From: Mycolicibacterium hodleri
GTDB lineage: Bacteria; Actinomycetota; Actinomycetes; Mycobacteriales; Mycobacteriaceae
NCBI RefSeq assembly: GCF_025822245.1
Contig: NZ_JACKTL010000019.1
Location: 1 to 64,000, forward strand
Reading direction: 5' to 3'
DNA length: 64,000 nucleotides
The position numbers and the translations under genes were made by a program. Below, one piece after another: positions 5,688-12,450 of this stretch (position 1 is the first letter of the stretch; each line of letters starts with the position of its first letter). Below the pieces are notes generated by a model that saw nothing but the letters and a program-made list of their open reading frames with translations, did no database searches and was not told the DNA's origin.

Positions 5688-6446
5688 TCAGCGGAATCGC
5701 TTGCGGTATCGCGCCGCCGAATCGTCCCGGACGACGGTTGCGAAGTCCAGGCGCTCTCCGCGCAGGTAGCCAGCCACTCCGAGGGCCGTAGTCAGGGCAC
5801 CAGACACCCAGGCTGTCCAGGCAGACCCGCTGTCGGCGAACCCGCCGACCCACGGGGACAGAAACAAGGCTAATCCGACGACCGCCAATGTCAGGAAGTC
5901 GTGGGTGGGGTCCACGGCCAGCAGCGACCAAACGGCGATCACCGCCATCATCGCCCCGAAGCCGACGGTGACCGCTGTCCCGGCTGCCGTCGAGTGCAAG
6001 GCAACGCCCATGAGGACGGTCACGAGGCCGACGAACAGCGCCGTCCGGCCGATCCAGAAGCTCCACGCGCTTCGCAGCCCCTGATTGTCGCCGATCTCAT
6101 TGATGCGGTCCCCCGTGTGCGCCTTCTCCTGCGTCCAGCCGACGCCGCCGAGGATCATGGCCAATGCCCCGGCGACCCAGCACGTCCAGGAAGCGCCGAG
6201 ATCGTAGGCGTAGCCGTTCCCGAGGAACGGAACGATGAACATCGCTAGTCCGACGACGACCAAACCCCAGTAATCTGGGGCACGGGTGTGGGCGAAGACA
6301 CTCAGCACCCCGAAGAAGACTATGAACGCGCCGAAGCCGAAGGCGAATCCCTCACCTACCCGCGTCGAGCTGGCCGCGAACGCCGCCACGACGGCGCAGA
6401 CCCCGACTGCGGCTGCCGCCCAACAAATCCATGTTCCGCGTGACAT
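5688..6446 (-). CDS. SPW-repeat integral membrane protein (cargo)
   Basis: 252 residues from ATG 6446; AGGAGG lies 8 nt upstream of this ATG, which decides against a GTG one codon earlier. There are about eight hydrophobic segments in four pairs. The SPW-repeat signature is clear in the last pair (ALFLSPWVGGFADSGSAWTAWVSGALTTALGV) and degenerate copies occur earlier (VPFLGNGYAYDLGASWTCWVAGALAMILG). SPW proteins are bacterial inner-membrane proteins of unknown function, sometimes next to stress genes. It is transcribed against the capsid gene and opposite the UPF0126 gene, so it is an inserted unit rather than part of the head operon. Confidence 0.75.
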   Translation of the reverse strand: MSRGTWICWAAAAVGVCAVVAAFAASSTRVGEGFAFGFGAFIVFFGVLSVFAHTRAPDYWGLVVVGLAMFIVPFLGNGYAYDLGASWTCWVAGALAMILGGVGWTQEKAHTGDRINEIGDNQGLRSAWSFWIGRTALFVGLVTVLMGVALHSTAAGTAVTVGFGAMMAVIAVWSLLAVDPTHDFLTLAVVGLALFLSPWVGGFADSGSAWTAWVSGALTTALGVAGYLRGERLDFATVVRDDSAARYRKRFR

Positions 6447-6537
6447 CACAGAAACCTCCTGACACCCATCGCAATACTGGCACGGCCTCTAGTGGTATGT
6501 CTGCTGCCAATTGCCGGAACCGTGATAGGGACGGTGT

Positions 6538-7224
6538 ATGCACGCCGAGCCGACACTGTTGCTTGCGCTGGACCTGACCGGCACCTTCGTTTTCGGACTC
6601 AACGGGGCGTTGACGGCTGTGCGGGCTGCACGACTCGATGTGGTAGGCGTAGTGACCCTTGGCATGATGACGGCGTTGGGCGGTGGGGTCATCCGCGATG
6701 TTCTCATCGGCTCAATACCGCCTGCCACCTTTCTTGATTGGCGTTACTTCGCCCTCGCGGCTGCTGGCGGACTGATTGCGTTCGCGCTTAGCAAGCGGCT
6801 CAGTCGGCTTGAAACCCCTATCACGGTGCTCGACGCGATCGGGTTGAGTGTCTTCGCGGTCATTGGCGCAAGTAAAGCGATGAATGTTGGTCTCGGAATC
6901 GCGCCCTCTGTCCTGCTTGGTGTTGTTACCGCAGTGGGTGGAGGCACGATACGGGACACTCTGGTACGTCAAATCCCGACGGTGCTGCGGAGCGAGCTAT
7001 ACGCGATCCCCGCGCTGGTAGCCGCCGCGATCACCGTTGCCACAATGCGGATGGGTCTCTATGGGCTACCAGCGGCGTTGGGAGCTGCGGCGGTCTGCTT
7101 CGTCATCCGAATGATCGGCGTCCGGTTTGGTCTCAACGCCCCAAGCCCACCGGGCACCGTGGAGGATTCCGGTGATCCCGAATCGGACCCTCCCCCCGCC
7201 TCGGGGCCTGCAGATCGGCAGTGA
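6538..7224 (+). CDS. UPF0126/TRIC-family membrane channel or transporter (cargo)
   Basis: 228 residues with two homologous halves, each of three membrane helices. The hallmark GGGxxRD motif occurs twice (TALGGGVIRDVLIG near residues 46-59 and TAVGGGTIRDTLV near 130-142), as in UPF0126/TRIC proteins, which conduct cations or move small amino acids such as glycine in characterised cases. The C-terminal 25 residues are Pro/Asp-rich. It is divergent from the SPW gene and ends one nucleotide from the convergent M20 hydrolase. Base composition looks less GC-rich than in the flanking host genes, consistent with transfer. It might export or import the hydrolase product; this is inference. Confidence 0.82.
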   Translation: MHAEPTLLLALDLTGTFVFGLNGALTAVRAARLDVVGVVTLGMMTALGGGVIRDVLIGSIPPATFLDWRYFALAAAGGLIAFALSKRLSRLETPITVLDAIGLSVFAVIGASKAMNVGLGIAPSVLLGVVTAVGGGTIRDTLVRQIPTVLRSELYAIPALVAAAITVATMRMGLYGLPAALGAAAVCFVIRMIGVRFGLNAPSPPGTVEDSGDPESDPPPASGPADRQ

Positions 7225-7225
7225 G

Positions 7226-8491
7226 TCAGGTTGCGAGCCACGCCAGCGCAGCGACGACGAGTGCTTGGGTGCCAGTGTCCAGAGTGGGCTGAATGACCGG
7301 GGCGAAGGTCGGCGAATGGTTGACCGGGATGTCCTGTGCGACCCGTCCAGCATCTGCGGCCTTGCGGTATTGCTGCTCGTCGATTCCACCGATACCCCAA
7401 TACGTGTACGGGACGCCGAGGGCATTGGGAATGTCGCTGAAGTCCTCACTCGCTGACTGCGCCGCCATTGGCTTGAACCGCTCGCCGAAGTATCTGCCGA
7501 ACGCGCCGCTCACCCTGTCTGTGATGTCGTCATCGTTTACGGTGAGCGGGAAGCGGTCGTAAAGCTCAAAATCGGGTCCCTTGGGCGAGTTTGACGCCTG
7601 ACACTCTGCGATGACGATGCGCCGGATCGCATCAAGTACGGCAGTGCGTACGGCTTCGTCATAGGTACGCAGGTTCACCTCCAGCACAGCGTGATCACCA
7701 ATCACATTGCTCTTGCTGCCCGATTGGATACTTCCGACGGTAAGGACGACGGTTTCGGTGGGCGCGACCTCTCGCGAGACGATCGTTTGCAGCCGGACCA
7801 CGATCATCGCCGCAAGCACCACCGGATCTACGGCGGCTTGCGGCATCGAACCGTGGGCACCGCGACCGTAGACCGTGATCCGCATGCTGTCGGCGGCCGA
7901 AAGCACAGAGCCGCGATGAGTGCCGACGAGGCCAGCCGGCGCCGGAAGCACATGCTGGGCGAGAGCAACGTCCACCGGCGGAATCACGTCGGCGAGGCCG
8001 TCATCGACCATGCCCCGCGCACCGTCACCGACTTCCTCAGCCGGTTGAAACAACGCTATTACGGTTCCATTCCAACTTTGGGTTCCTTCGGAGAGCAGTG
8101 CAGCAGCGCCGAGCAGGCATGTGACGTGCACGTCGTGGCCGCAGGCGTGCATGACGGGTACTGCGTTACCTGCGGCGTCGTTGGTGTGCACGGTACTGGC
8201 GTACGGAAGGCCGGTCGCCTCCTCGACGGGGAGCGCGTCCATGTCAGCGCGAAGCAGCACCGTGGGACCGCTACCGTTCCGAAGGACGCCGATGACGCCG
8301 CTGCCTCCAATTCTGTCTTGCACTGCGTAGCCTGACGCGCGCAGTCTGTTGACGATCAAATCTGCAGTGCGATGTTCCTGGTGGGAGAGTTCGGGGTGCT
8401 GGTGGATGTCTCGGTAGAGATCCTCCTGCCACGATCGGACCTCGGATAGGCCGCGGAGCACCTCGGCAATTGGGTTTGACGGACTGTTCAT
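7226..8491 (-). CDS. M20-family amidohydrolase (hippurate / N-acyl-amino-acid hydrolase type; cargo)
   Basis: 421 residues, full length for the family. Metal and catalytic motifs are intact: LLRADMDALPVEE (D), MHACGHDVH (metal-binding His and Cys), FQPAEEVGDGARGM (Glu pair), QHVLPAPAG, and a C-terminal SASEDFSDIPNALGVPYTYWGIGG. Such enzymes cut N-acyl or aryl amides of amino acids, including auxin conjugates and hippurate, in the cytoplasm. GGAGGA precedes ATG 8491. It is not a structural phage gene; its presence between the capsid and connector genes makes it cargo. The paired UPF0126 gene could handle a substrate or product. The exact substrate cannot be told. Confidence 0.88.
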   Translation of the reverse strand: MNSPSNPIAEVLRGLSEVRSWQEDLYRDIHQHPELSHQEHRTADLIVNRLRASGYAVQDRIGGSGVIGVLRNGSGPTVLLRADMDALPVEEATGLPYASTVHTNDAAGNAVPVMHACGHDVHVTCLLGAAALLSEGTQSWNGTVIALFQPAEEVGDGARGMVDDGLADVIPPVDVALAQHVLPAPAGLVGTHRGSVLSAADSMRITVYGRGAHGSMPQAAVDPVVLAAMIVVRLQTIVSREVAPTETVVLTVGSIQSGSKSNVIGDHAVLEVNLRTYDEAVRTAVLDAIRRIVIAECQASNSPKGPDFELYDRFPLTVNDDDITDRVSGAFGRYFGERFKPMAAQSASEDFSDIPNALGVPYTYWGIGGIDEQQYRKAADAGRVAQDIPVNHSPTFAPVIQPTLDTGTQALVVAALAWLAT

Positions 8492-8741
8492 GTTCCTCCG
8501 ATCAGTGATGACCGGTGAGCGTCCACGCCCGGCTCGCCCGGTCGAGGCTGAGTTAGTAGCTAGTTTGGCAGCAGGATCTTGACTCGCAAAGACCTTGTCT
8601 TTTCAGTCGGGCGAATACAGGTCCTCCTACCCCAGGGGGTATCCCCTCCCGCCCCCCTTCAGGACCGGTCTGTTATGCGGGTGCCGAATCATGCGAGACA
8701 TAAACCCCTATTTTTCGAGAGTCAGTTAGTTGAGGAGAAAC
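8492..8741. other. control region upstream of the TerS-connector operon
   Basis: No gene seen. It must contain the promoter for the rightward TerS-like operon and that of the leftward hydrolase gene. A TTGACT box occurs at 8579-8584 without a convincing -10 partner. An ATAAACCCC stretch and a GAGGAG ribosome-binding site directly precede ATG 8742. Confidence 0.4.
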
Positions 8742-9029
8742 ATGCGTACACCTGCGGGTTTGAGCACGCAGGGCAAAGCCCTTTGGAAGAAAATCACAGG
8801 TGAGTTCGCCCTGGAAAACGAGCCAGACAGGCTCGAACTGCTATTTCAGGCGTGCAAGACCGCCGATCAGATCGCAGAACTGGACGAGGCAGCCGCGGAG
8901 GCCCCGCTGACCGTCAAGGGCAGCATGGGGCAGCCGGTCATCTCCCCGTTCATCGCAGAGGCCCGCGTCCAGCGTGCCCTGCTCGCCACGCTCTTAGGTC
9001 GGATGAACTTCGCGGAGACCGATGAGTAG
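8742..9029 (+). CDS. phage terminase small-subunit-like protein (TerS type)
   Basis: 95 residues from ATG 8742 with GAGGAG upstream. The sequence LSTQGKALWKKITGEFALENEPDRLELLFQACKTADQIAELDEA..., then GSMGQPVISPFIAEARVQRALLATLLGRM, follows the helical pattern of the P27-like TerS proteins of actinophages. Small terminases recognise the pac or cos site and bring DNA to the large subunit. No large terminase gene is present, so this protein would have to work with a helper phage's enzyme, as TerS proteins of PICI satellites do. Its last codons overlap the next small gene (GATGAGTAG). Confidence 0.75.
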   Translation: MRTPAGLSTQGKALWKKITGEFALENEPDRLELLFQACKTADQIAELDEAAAEAPLTVKGSMGQPVISPFIAEARVQRALLATLLGRMNFAETDE

Positions 9030-9159
9030 GGCCGGTCGTAAGACCAAGCGCCGCAGGGGCGCGTCGCCCATCGAGGCCAGGAACACGATCGAACTATTCC
9101 GAGAGCTATACCTGGCCCGTCTGAAGGAATCAGCCGCCGCATGGCGCGAGCGGATCTAA
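9022..9159 (+). CDS. 45-aa basic protein overlapping the TerS-like gene
   Basis: Starts at ATG 9022 inside the last codons of the previous gene and ends at TAA 9157-9159. It reads MSRAGRKTKRRRGASPIEARN and ends AAAWRERI. The N-terminus is strongly basic and the rest is one amphipathic helix. The overlap and the following AAGGAGG site for the next gene fit a continuous operon. Similar tiny basic proteins sit beside terminase genes in some actinophages, but I cannot name a family. Confidence 0.6.
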   Translation: MSRAGRKTKRRRGASPIEARNTIELFRELYLARLKESAAAWRERI

Positions 9160-9183
9160 AACTCAAGGAGGAGAACAGAACTG

Positions 9184-9558
9184 ATGGCTTACGCAACCGC
9201 CGCTGATGTTCAGACCGTCTCCGGTCGGGTATTGACGACCGAGGAGACGGCGCTAGTCGAGCGCAGGCTCGCTCAGGTGGAGCGGATGCTCATCCGCAGA
9301 ATCCCAGACCTGGACGCGAAGATCGCAGCCGAGGAGATCGACGCGGCTGACGTGATCGACACCGAAGCCGAGGCCGTGCTGAGACTCGTCCGCAACCCCG
9401 AGGGATACGCCTCGGAGTCAGACGGGCAGTACTCGTATCGGTTCAACCGCGAGGCGGCCAGCGGGACGCTGGAGATCCTGGCGGCGGAGTGGGAACGCCT
9501 CGGCATCAAGCCGAGTCGGATGTTCTCCATCGCCCCGAACCTCGGGGGTGGCCGGTGA
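9184..9558 (+). CDS. phage head-tail connector protein (Gp19/Gp15/Gp42-like)
   Basis: 124 residues from ATG 9184, preceded by AAGGAGG. The opening YATAADVQTVSGRVLTTEETALVERRLAQVERMLIRRIPDL and the central helical pair (EAEAVLRLVRNPEGYASESDGQYSYRFN) match the compact helical adaptor proteins that bind beneath the portal ring (Gp19 family, HK97 gp6-like fold). The last codons overlap the next gene (GTGA at 9555-9558). An adaptor without a portal gene implies that it joins the element's capsid to helper-phage parts. Confidence 0.85.
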   Translation: MAYATAADVQTVSGRVLTTEETALVERRLAQVERMLIRRIPDLDAKIAAEEIDAADVIDTEAEAVLRLVRNPEGYASESDGQYSYRFNREAASGTLEILAAEWERLGIKPSRMFSIAPNLGGGR

Positions 9559-9890
9559 GTCTCCTCAACCGCGGGACCGAGACCGTCAAGGTCTTCCAGG
9601 AGGTCCAGACTCCGGACACCGACTCAGACGGCAACACGTACACCCGAGCGGCCAAGGTCGGTACCCTGGTCCGTGCCGTGGTCCAGCCGATCAGTTCGAC
9701 CGAGAACACTGACGGAGGTTTCAACACCGAGAGCCGCTACCGGCTCCGGTTGATCAACTACCCGAACATCCTTGGCGCACAGAGCCAGATCGAATGGAAC
9801 GGCAAGCGGTACAGCATTTTCGGTGACGCGATGATCTACAACGGCAGCCGCCGAACGGCTCACGTCGAGTACGTCATGGTCCGGAGTTGA
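9555..9890 (+). CDS. head closure / head-to-tail stopper-like protein
   Basis: 111 residues from GTG 9555, overlapping the connector's stop. The sequence is beta-rich: SLLNRGTETVKVFQEVQTPDTDSDGNTYTR, then a mid section on VVQPISSTENTDGGFNTESRYRLRLIN and YSIFGDAMIYNGSRRTAHVEYVMVRS. This is the size, position and composition of small stopper proteins that follow the adaptor in siphophage head genes. The family assignment rests on context and pattern. It is the last structural gene: the next gene is a TIR gene on the opposite strand, and no tail genes follow. Confidence 0.7.
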   Translation: MSLLNRGTETVKVFQEVQTPDTDSDGNTYTRAAKVGTLVRAVVQPISSTENTDGGFNTESRYRLRLINYPNILGAQSQIEWNGKRYSIFGDAMIYNGSRRTAHVEYVMVRS

Positions 9891-9896
9891 TCGGCC

Positions 9897-10622
9897 CTAC
9901 GCGTCGACCGTCCTCGTCACGTTGACCAACTCGGCGATCTCGATCGCGATGTCCTCCATCGAATCGTCGGCAGTGTCGAGCCCGTTCCGCGATGCCAACA
10001 GGGGGCTCTCCTCTCGGAGAGCCATGTACGTCGTCTCATGCACAATAGGGATGAGCAGGTCGCGAGCCAGCAGCTCCGAGAGTTCCTTGTCGGCAACTCC
10101 GCCTGTCGGGAGACGCTTCAGAAGTGCGGGAGTCACTAGCACGATTCCGGCGCGTGACTTCGCCAAGCCCTTGTCGATGGCACGCATGAAGGGCACGCCG
10201 AGGCCGATGTTCTCCTCGCTGAACCACACTGTCACACCCTTGGCCTTCAGCAGGTCGCAGAGTTGCTTGGCCGTACCACGCCGGTCATCCCAGGCATGGC
10301 AGAGAAACACGTCGAAGAACTCAGGGTGAGCCTGCGCTCGCAACTCAACCTGGGCGCGGACCTTGTCCAGATCCCTCACTTGGGCAGGCGTGTAGTTGAC
10401 CGAAGAGCTACCCGACGACCACCTCGGCCGCACACTGCCGCCGGGGGAACCGCCGGAGGACACACTCGGTCGCGACTGGTGGGCAGGTACGGAGTTGGAG
10501 TAACTCGGCGCGGAGTAGGACGAACGACCGTAGCCGTAGGAACGGCGCCCACGGCAAGCCGGACAATTGGCGGCGGCCGATGAAGACCGATGGCCCTCGA
10601 CGGGTGCTGTGCATCTGCTCAT
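9897..10622 (-). CDS. TIR-domain protein with N-terminal zinc-finger-like motif (likely defence cargo)
   Basis: 241 residues. Of two nearby ATGs, the one at 10622 is preferred because AGGAG lies 6 nt upstream; the other ATG touches that site. C4, H11, C20 and C23 (CTAPVEGH...CPAC) could bind zinc. Residues 30-75 are a Ser/Gly/Tyr-rich linker. The TIR domain covers about 102-235: FFDVFLCHAWDDR, the VTVWFSEENIGLGVPFM segment carrying the candidate catalytic Glu pair, IDKGLAKSRAGIVLVTPALL, and a C-terminal helical region. Bacterial TIR domains of this kind often cleave NAD in antiphage defence. No partner sensor is adjacent, so the N-terminal module may sense the trigger, or the protein may act on the helper phage. 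NADase activity is inferred. Confidence 0.85.
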   Translation of the reverse strand: MSRCTAPVEGHRSSSAAANCPACRGRRSYGYGRSSYSAPSYSNSVPAHQSRPSVSSGGSPGGSVRPRWSSGSSSVNYTPAQVRDLDKVRAQVELRAQAHPEFFDVFLCHAWDDRRGTAKQLCDLLKAKGVTVWFSEENIGLGVPFMRAIDKGLAKSRAGIVLVTPALLKRLPTGGVADKELSELLARDLLIPIVHETTYMALREESPLLASRNGLDTADDSMEDIAIEIAELVNVTRTVDA

Positions 10623-10684
10623 GTTCATCTCCTAGAGGGGAGTGCCACGGTGACGAGGATCATCCGAGGCGTTGCTCGCATACT

Positions 10685-10729
10685 ACACCTGGTGTCCGAC
10701 ACCACTAGGAACTACTACATGTAGTAGTT
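10685..10729 (-). promoter_or_regulatory. palindromic control region of the TIR gene and integrase terminus
   Basis: Contains a perfect 20-bp palindrome, AACTACTACATGTAGTAGTT (10710-10729), which touches the integrase stop codon, and a second dyad TGGTGT-CCG-ACACCA (10690-10704) nearer the TIR gene. They lie 70-107 bp upstream of the TIR start. They could be operators for the TIR gene or a terminator for the integrase. Confidence 0.6.
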
Positions 10730-12278
10730 ACATTCTTGTATTTCCAGACCGGTCGAACCAATCGCGTTCGCCCTTGCGGGTCAGCACGTAGCGCATACCG
10801 GCATCCAGGTAGAGCTGGCGCCGACCGGCCTCGTCGGCTGCCCGCCACGCTTCGGCCTTCGTCTGGTCGGTCTCCGCGGTCACCCACCCGGCTGCACGGC
10901 TCGGCATAGCCGCAAGCTGATCTCGCTTGGCTACCTGAGCCTTCATCCGGTCCAACCAACGGCTCTCGTCCTCGGGCGTGGTCAACAGACCGGCGTCGGA
11001 CTCCAACCGCAGGCGATCGATGGTCGAGTTGACCTGGTCCAGTTCGGCGCTGTGGTCCTCTCCTGGCACGAACACCCTCCGCGTAGCCGACTCAGCGCCG
11101 CGATGGTAGGTGAACTCATGCGCTATTTGAAAGTCCACGTCCTCCCCGCGTGCGGACACGCCGTTGCAATTCAACGGAGTTCGTCCGCAGCGGTAGGAGC
11201 GCCACTCCTTCATCTCGCCTGTCGTCTTGAGCTTCTTTCGGGTGATCTGCTGAGCCAACGAGGATCCACAAACCCCCTCGGTCACCCCACAGGCTGGGCA
11301 GCCCGTGCAACCGCAGACCGCTACGCCGAGAACGGGATTAGCTGTCTTGCTCGGCGTCCGCTGGCCGATCTTGCGCTGTTGTGCTGCCTCCTGCAGCTTC
11401 TTCCATGTGTCGGCGTCAAACGTAGGCTCTGCGAGCCTGATCGGCTCCCCCTCGGCGTCGAGCACGGTCATCGTGTGCTTGCCTCTGCCGGTCATCTTGA
11501 GGCCCTGAGTCCTCGGAGAGGTCAACGCGTCGATTACGGAGTTGACCGACCACGGTCGAGCCTTCGGGGCCTTGCCGCTCGCCACCCGAGCCCGGTCCAT
11601 GTTCGTCAGCGCACCGGACTCGTTGAGCCACGCCGCTATACGGATGAACGACCAACCACCGAGGAGCTTCTCTGCCATGCCGTGCAGCAGCCCGTAGCCC
11701 TCCGTGTCGCGTTCTAGACCCTTGCCCTTGCCCGAAGGGTGGTCAACGACTTTGAACCCCAGAGGGGGGACTCCAGAGGCCCACCGATCCAGTCCGCGGA
11801 GCACTCTGTGCGAGTCGGCTGCACGAGACTTGAACCGGTTGAGTTCCAACTGAGCGAAGAACGAACCGAGATAGACGAATAACTCAGCCATCATCGCGTC
11901 GATGCCCTTGACGGCTCCGGGCCGATAGTCGAGCTTCAGGCTGTCCTCTGCGAACACCACAACCTTGCAGTGGGCCTCGGCCCACTGTGCGAAGTCAACA
12001 CAGTGACGCGTGGAGCGGAAGGCTCGATCCATCTTCGACCAGACGATTGCATCCCACTGTGAGGCACCCTCCCCGGTCAGCCACTTGCCGAGATCTGGCC
12101 GGTCCTCTGGCCGCTTCTCAGCGGACACGCCGAGATCTTCGAACTGTCCAATAACGTTGTAGCCGTTCGCTTTTGCCCAATTGATGGTTGTCTCTAGCTG
12201 CGCCAGGTGCGAGACCTTCTCGGGGCCCTGGACGACGGACACGCGAGCCCCTACGAGGGCTCTCGGCTTCTTGGTCAT
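10728..12278 (-). CDS. int: large serine integrase
   Basis: 516 residues. The resolvase domain (about 1-150) begins VGARVSVVQGPE, giving catalytic Ser14, with Arg pairs in WSKMDRAFRS and the long helix AELFVYLGSFFAQLELNRFKSRA. A recombinase domain follows (about 165-285), then a zinc ribbon with C322, C324, C327, C330, C337, C364 and C371, and a coiled-coil region near 400-450 (DQVNSTIDRLRLESD). It cuts attP and attB at a short core and integrates without host factors; excision needs a directionality factor not identified here. ATG 12278 overlaps the stop of the truncated host HhH-GPD frame (ATGA), so in the integrated state its translation, and probably transcription, follow the host gene's promoter. 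Confidence 0.95.
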   Translation of the reverse strand: MTKKPRALVGARVSVVQGPEKVSHLAQLETTINWAKANGYNVIGQFEDLGVSAEKRPEDRPDLGKWLTGEGASQWDAIVWSKMDRAFRSTRHCVDFAQWAEAHCKVVVFAEDSLKLDYRPGAVKGIDAMMAELFVYLGSFFAQLELNRFKSRAADSHRVLRGLDRWASGVPPLGFKVVDHPSGKGKGLERDTEGYGLLHGMAEKLLGGWSFIRIAAWLNESGALTNMDRARVASGKAPKARPWSVNSVIDALTSPRTQGLKMTGRGKHTMTVLDAEGEPIRLAEPTFDADTWKKLQEAAQQRKIGQRTPSKTANPVLGVAVCGCTGCPACGVTEGVCGSSLAQQITRKKLKTTGEMKEWRSYRCGRTPLNCNGVSARGEDVDFQIAHEFTYHRGAESATRRVFVPGEDHSAELDQVNSTIDRLRLESDAGLLTTPEDESRWLDRMKAQVAKRDQLAAMPSRAAGWVTAETDQTKAEAWRAADEAGRRQLYLDAGMRYVLTRKGERDWFDRSGNTRM

Positions 12279-12394
12279 AGTCGCAATGGTACTGTCACCT
12301 GCTGATCCAGCATCATGCCGACCAGCAGCGCAAAGGGATTGGACTCCAGCAGATCGTCGGCGACGGGATCTTGCACTAGCTGCAGTTTCGCCAT
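12275..12394 (-). pseudogene. displaced 5' end of the host HhH-GPD gene, now a 39-codon leader for the integrase
   Basis: Codons 1-32 (MAKLQLVQDPVADDLLESNP...VGMMLDQQ) are the original host start of the HhH-GPD gene. After the att core the frame runs 7 codons into the element (VTVPLRL) and stops at TGA 12275-12277, which overlaps the integrase ATG. Joining codon 32 to codon 61 of the 730-1398 gene gives the intact 194-residue host protein. The host promoter should lie between 12395 and 12450, where the histidine-kinase gene starts in the other direction. Confidence 0.85.
12293..12305. other. attR (attP arm plus core)
   Basis: Arm TGTCACCT (12293-12300) overlaps the core CTGCTGA (12299-12305). 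Together with AGGTGACA at 1227-1234 it rebuilds an attP with perfect 8-bp inverted arms around GCTGAG. Beyond 12305 is host coding sequence of the interrupted gene. Confidence 0.85.
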
Positions 12395-12450
12395 GGCGTC
12401 AGTCTAAGGTGACGTTCACTTCCGCAGACCCTCCGACCGGGCGAGGTGCC

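Larger units (their letters stand above)
1219..12305. mobile_element. 11.08-kb phage-satellite-like integrative element (serine integrase; capsid, TerS-like and connector genes; TIR and metabolic cargo)
   Basis: The borders are the 7-bp direct repeat CTGCTGA at 1219-1225 and 12299-12305. Joining the outer flanks restores an uninterrupted 194-codon HhH-GPD gene. Inside are a serine integrase, a winged-helix initiator with iterons, small regulators, a scaffold-like gene, a major capsid protein, a TerS-like protein and two head-tail connectors. Large terminase, portal, protease, tail, lysis and holin genes are absent. The size and content resemble phiRv1/phiRv2 of M. tuberculosis and the logic of PICI satellites, which rely on a helper phage. 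Capsid and connector genes are split by three non-structural cargo genes (5688-8491), and a TIR gene sits beside the integrase. It may be a satellite or a decaying remnant; intact reading frames in almost all genes favour the former. Confidence 0.85.

Noticed and set aside
1219..12305. Complete temperate prophage
   Set aside because: No large terminase, portal, protease, tape measure, tail, lysis or immunity genes could be found in 11 kb; the set is too small for an independent phage.
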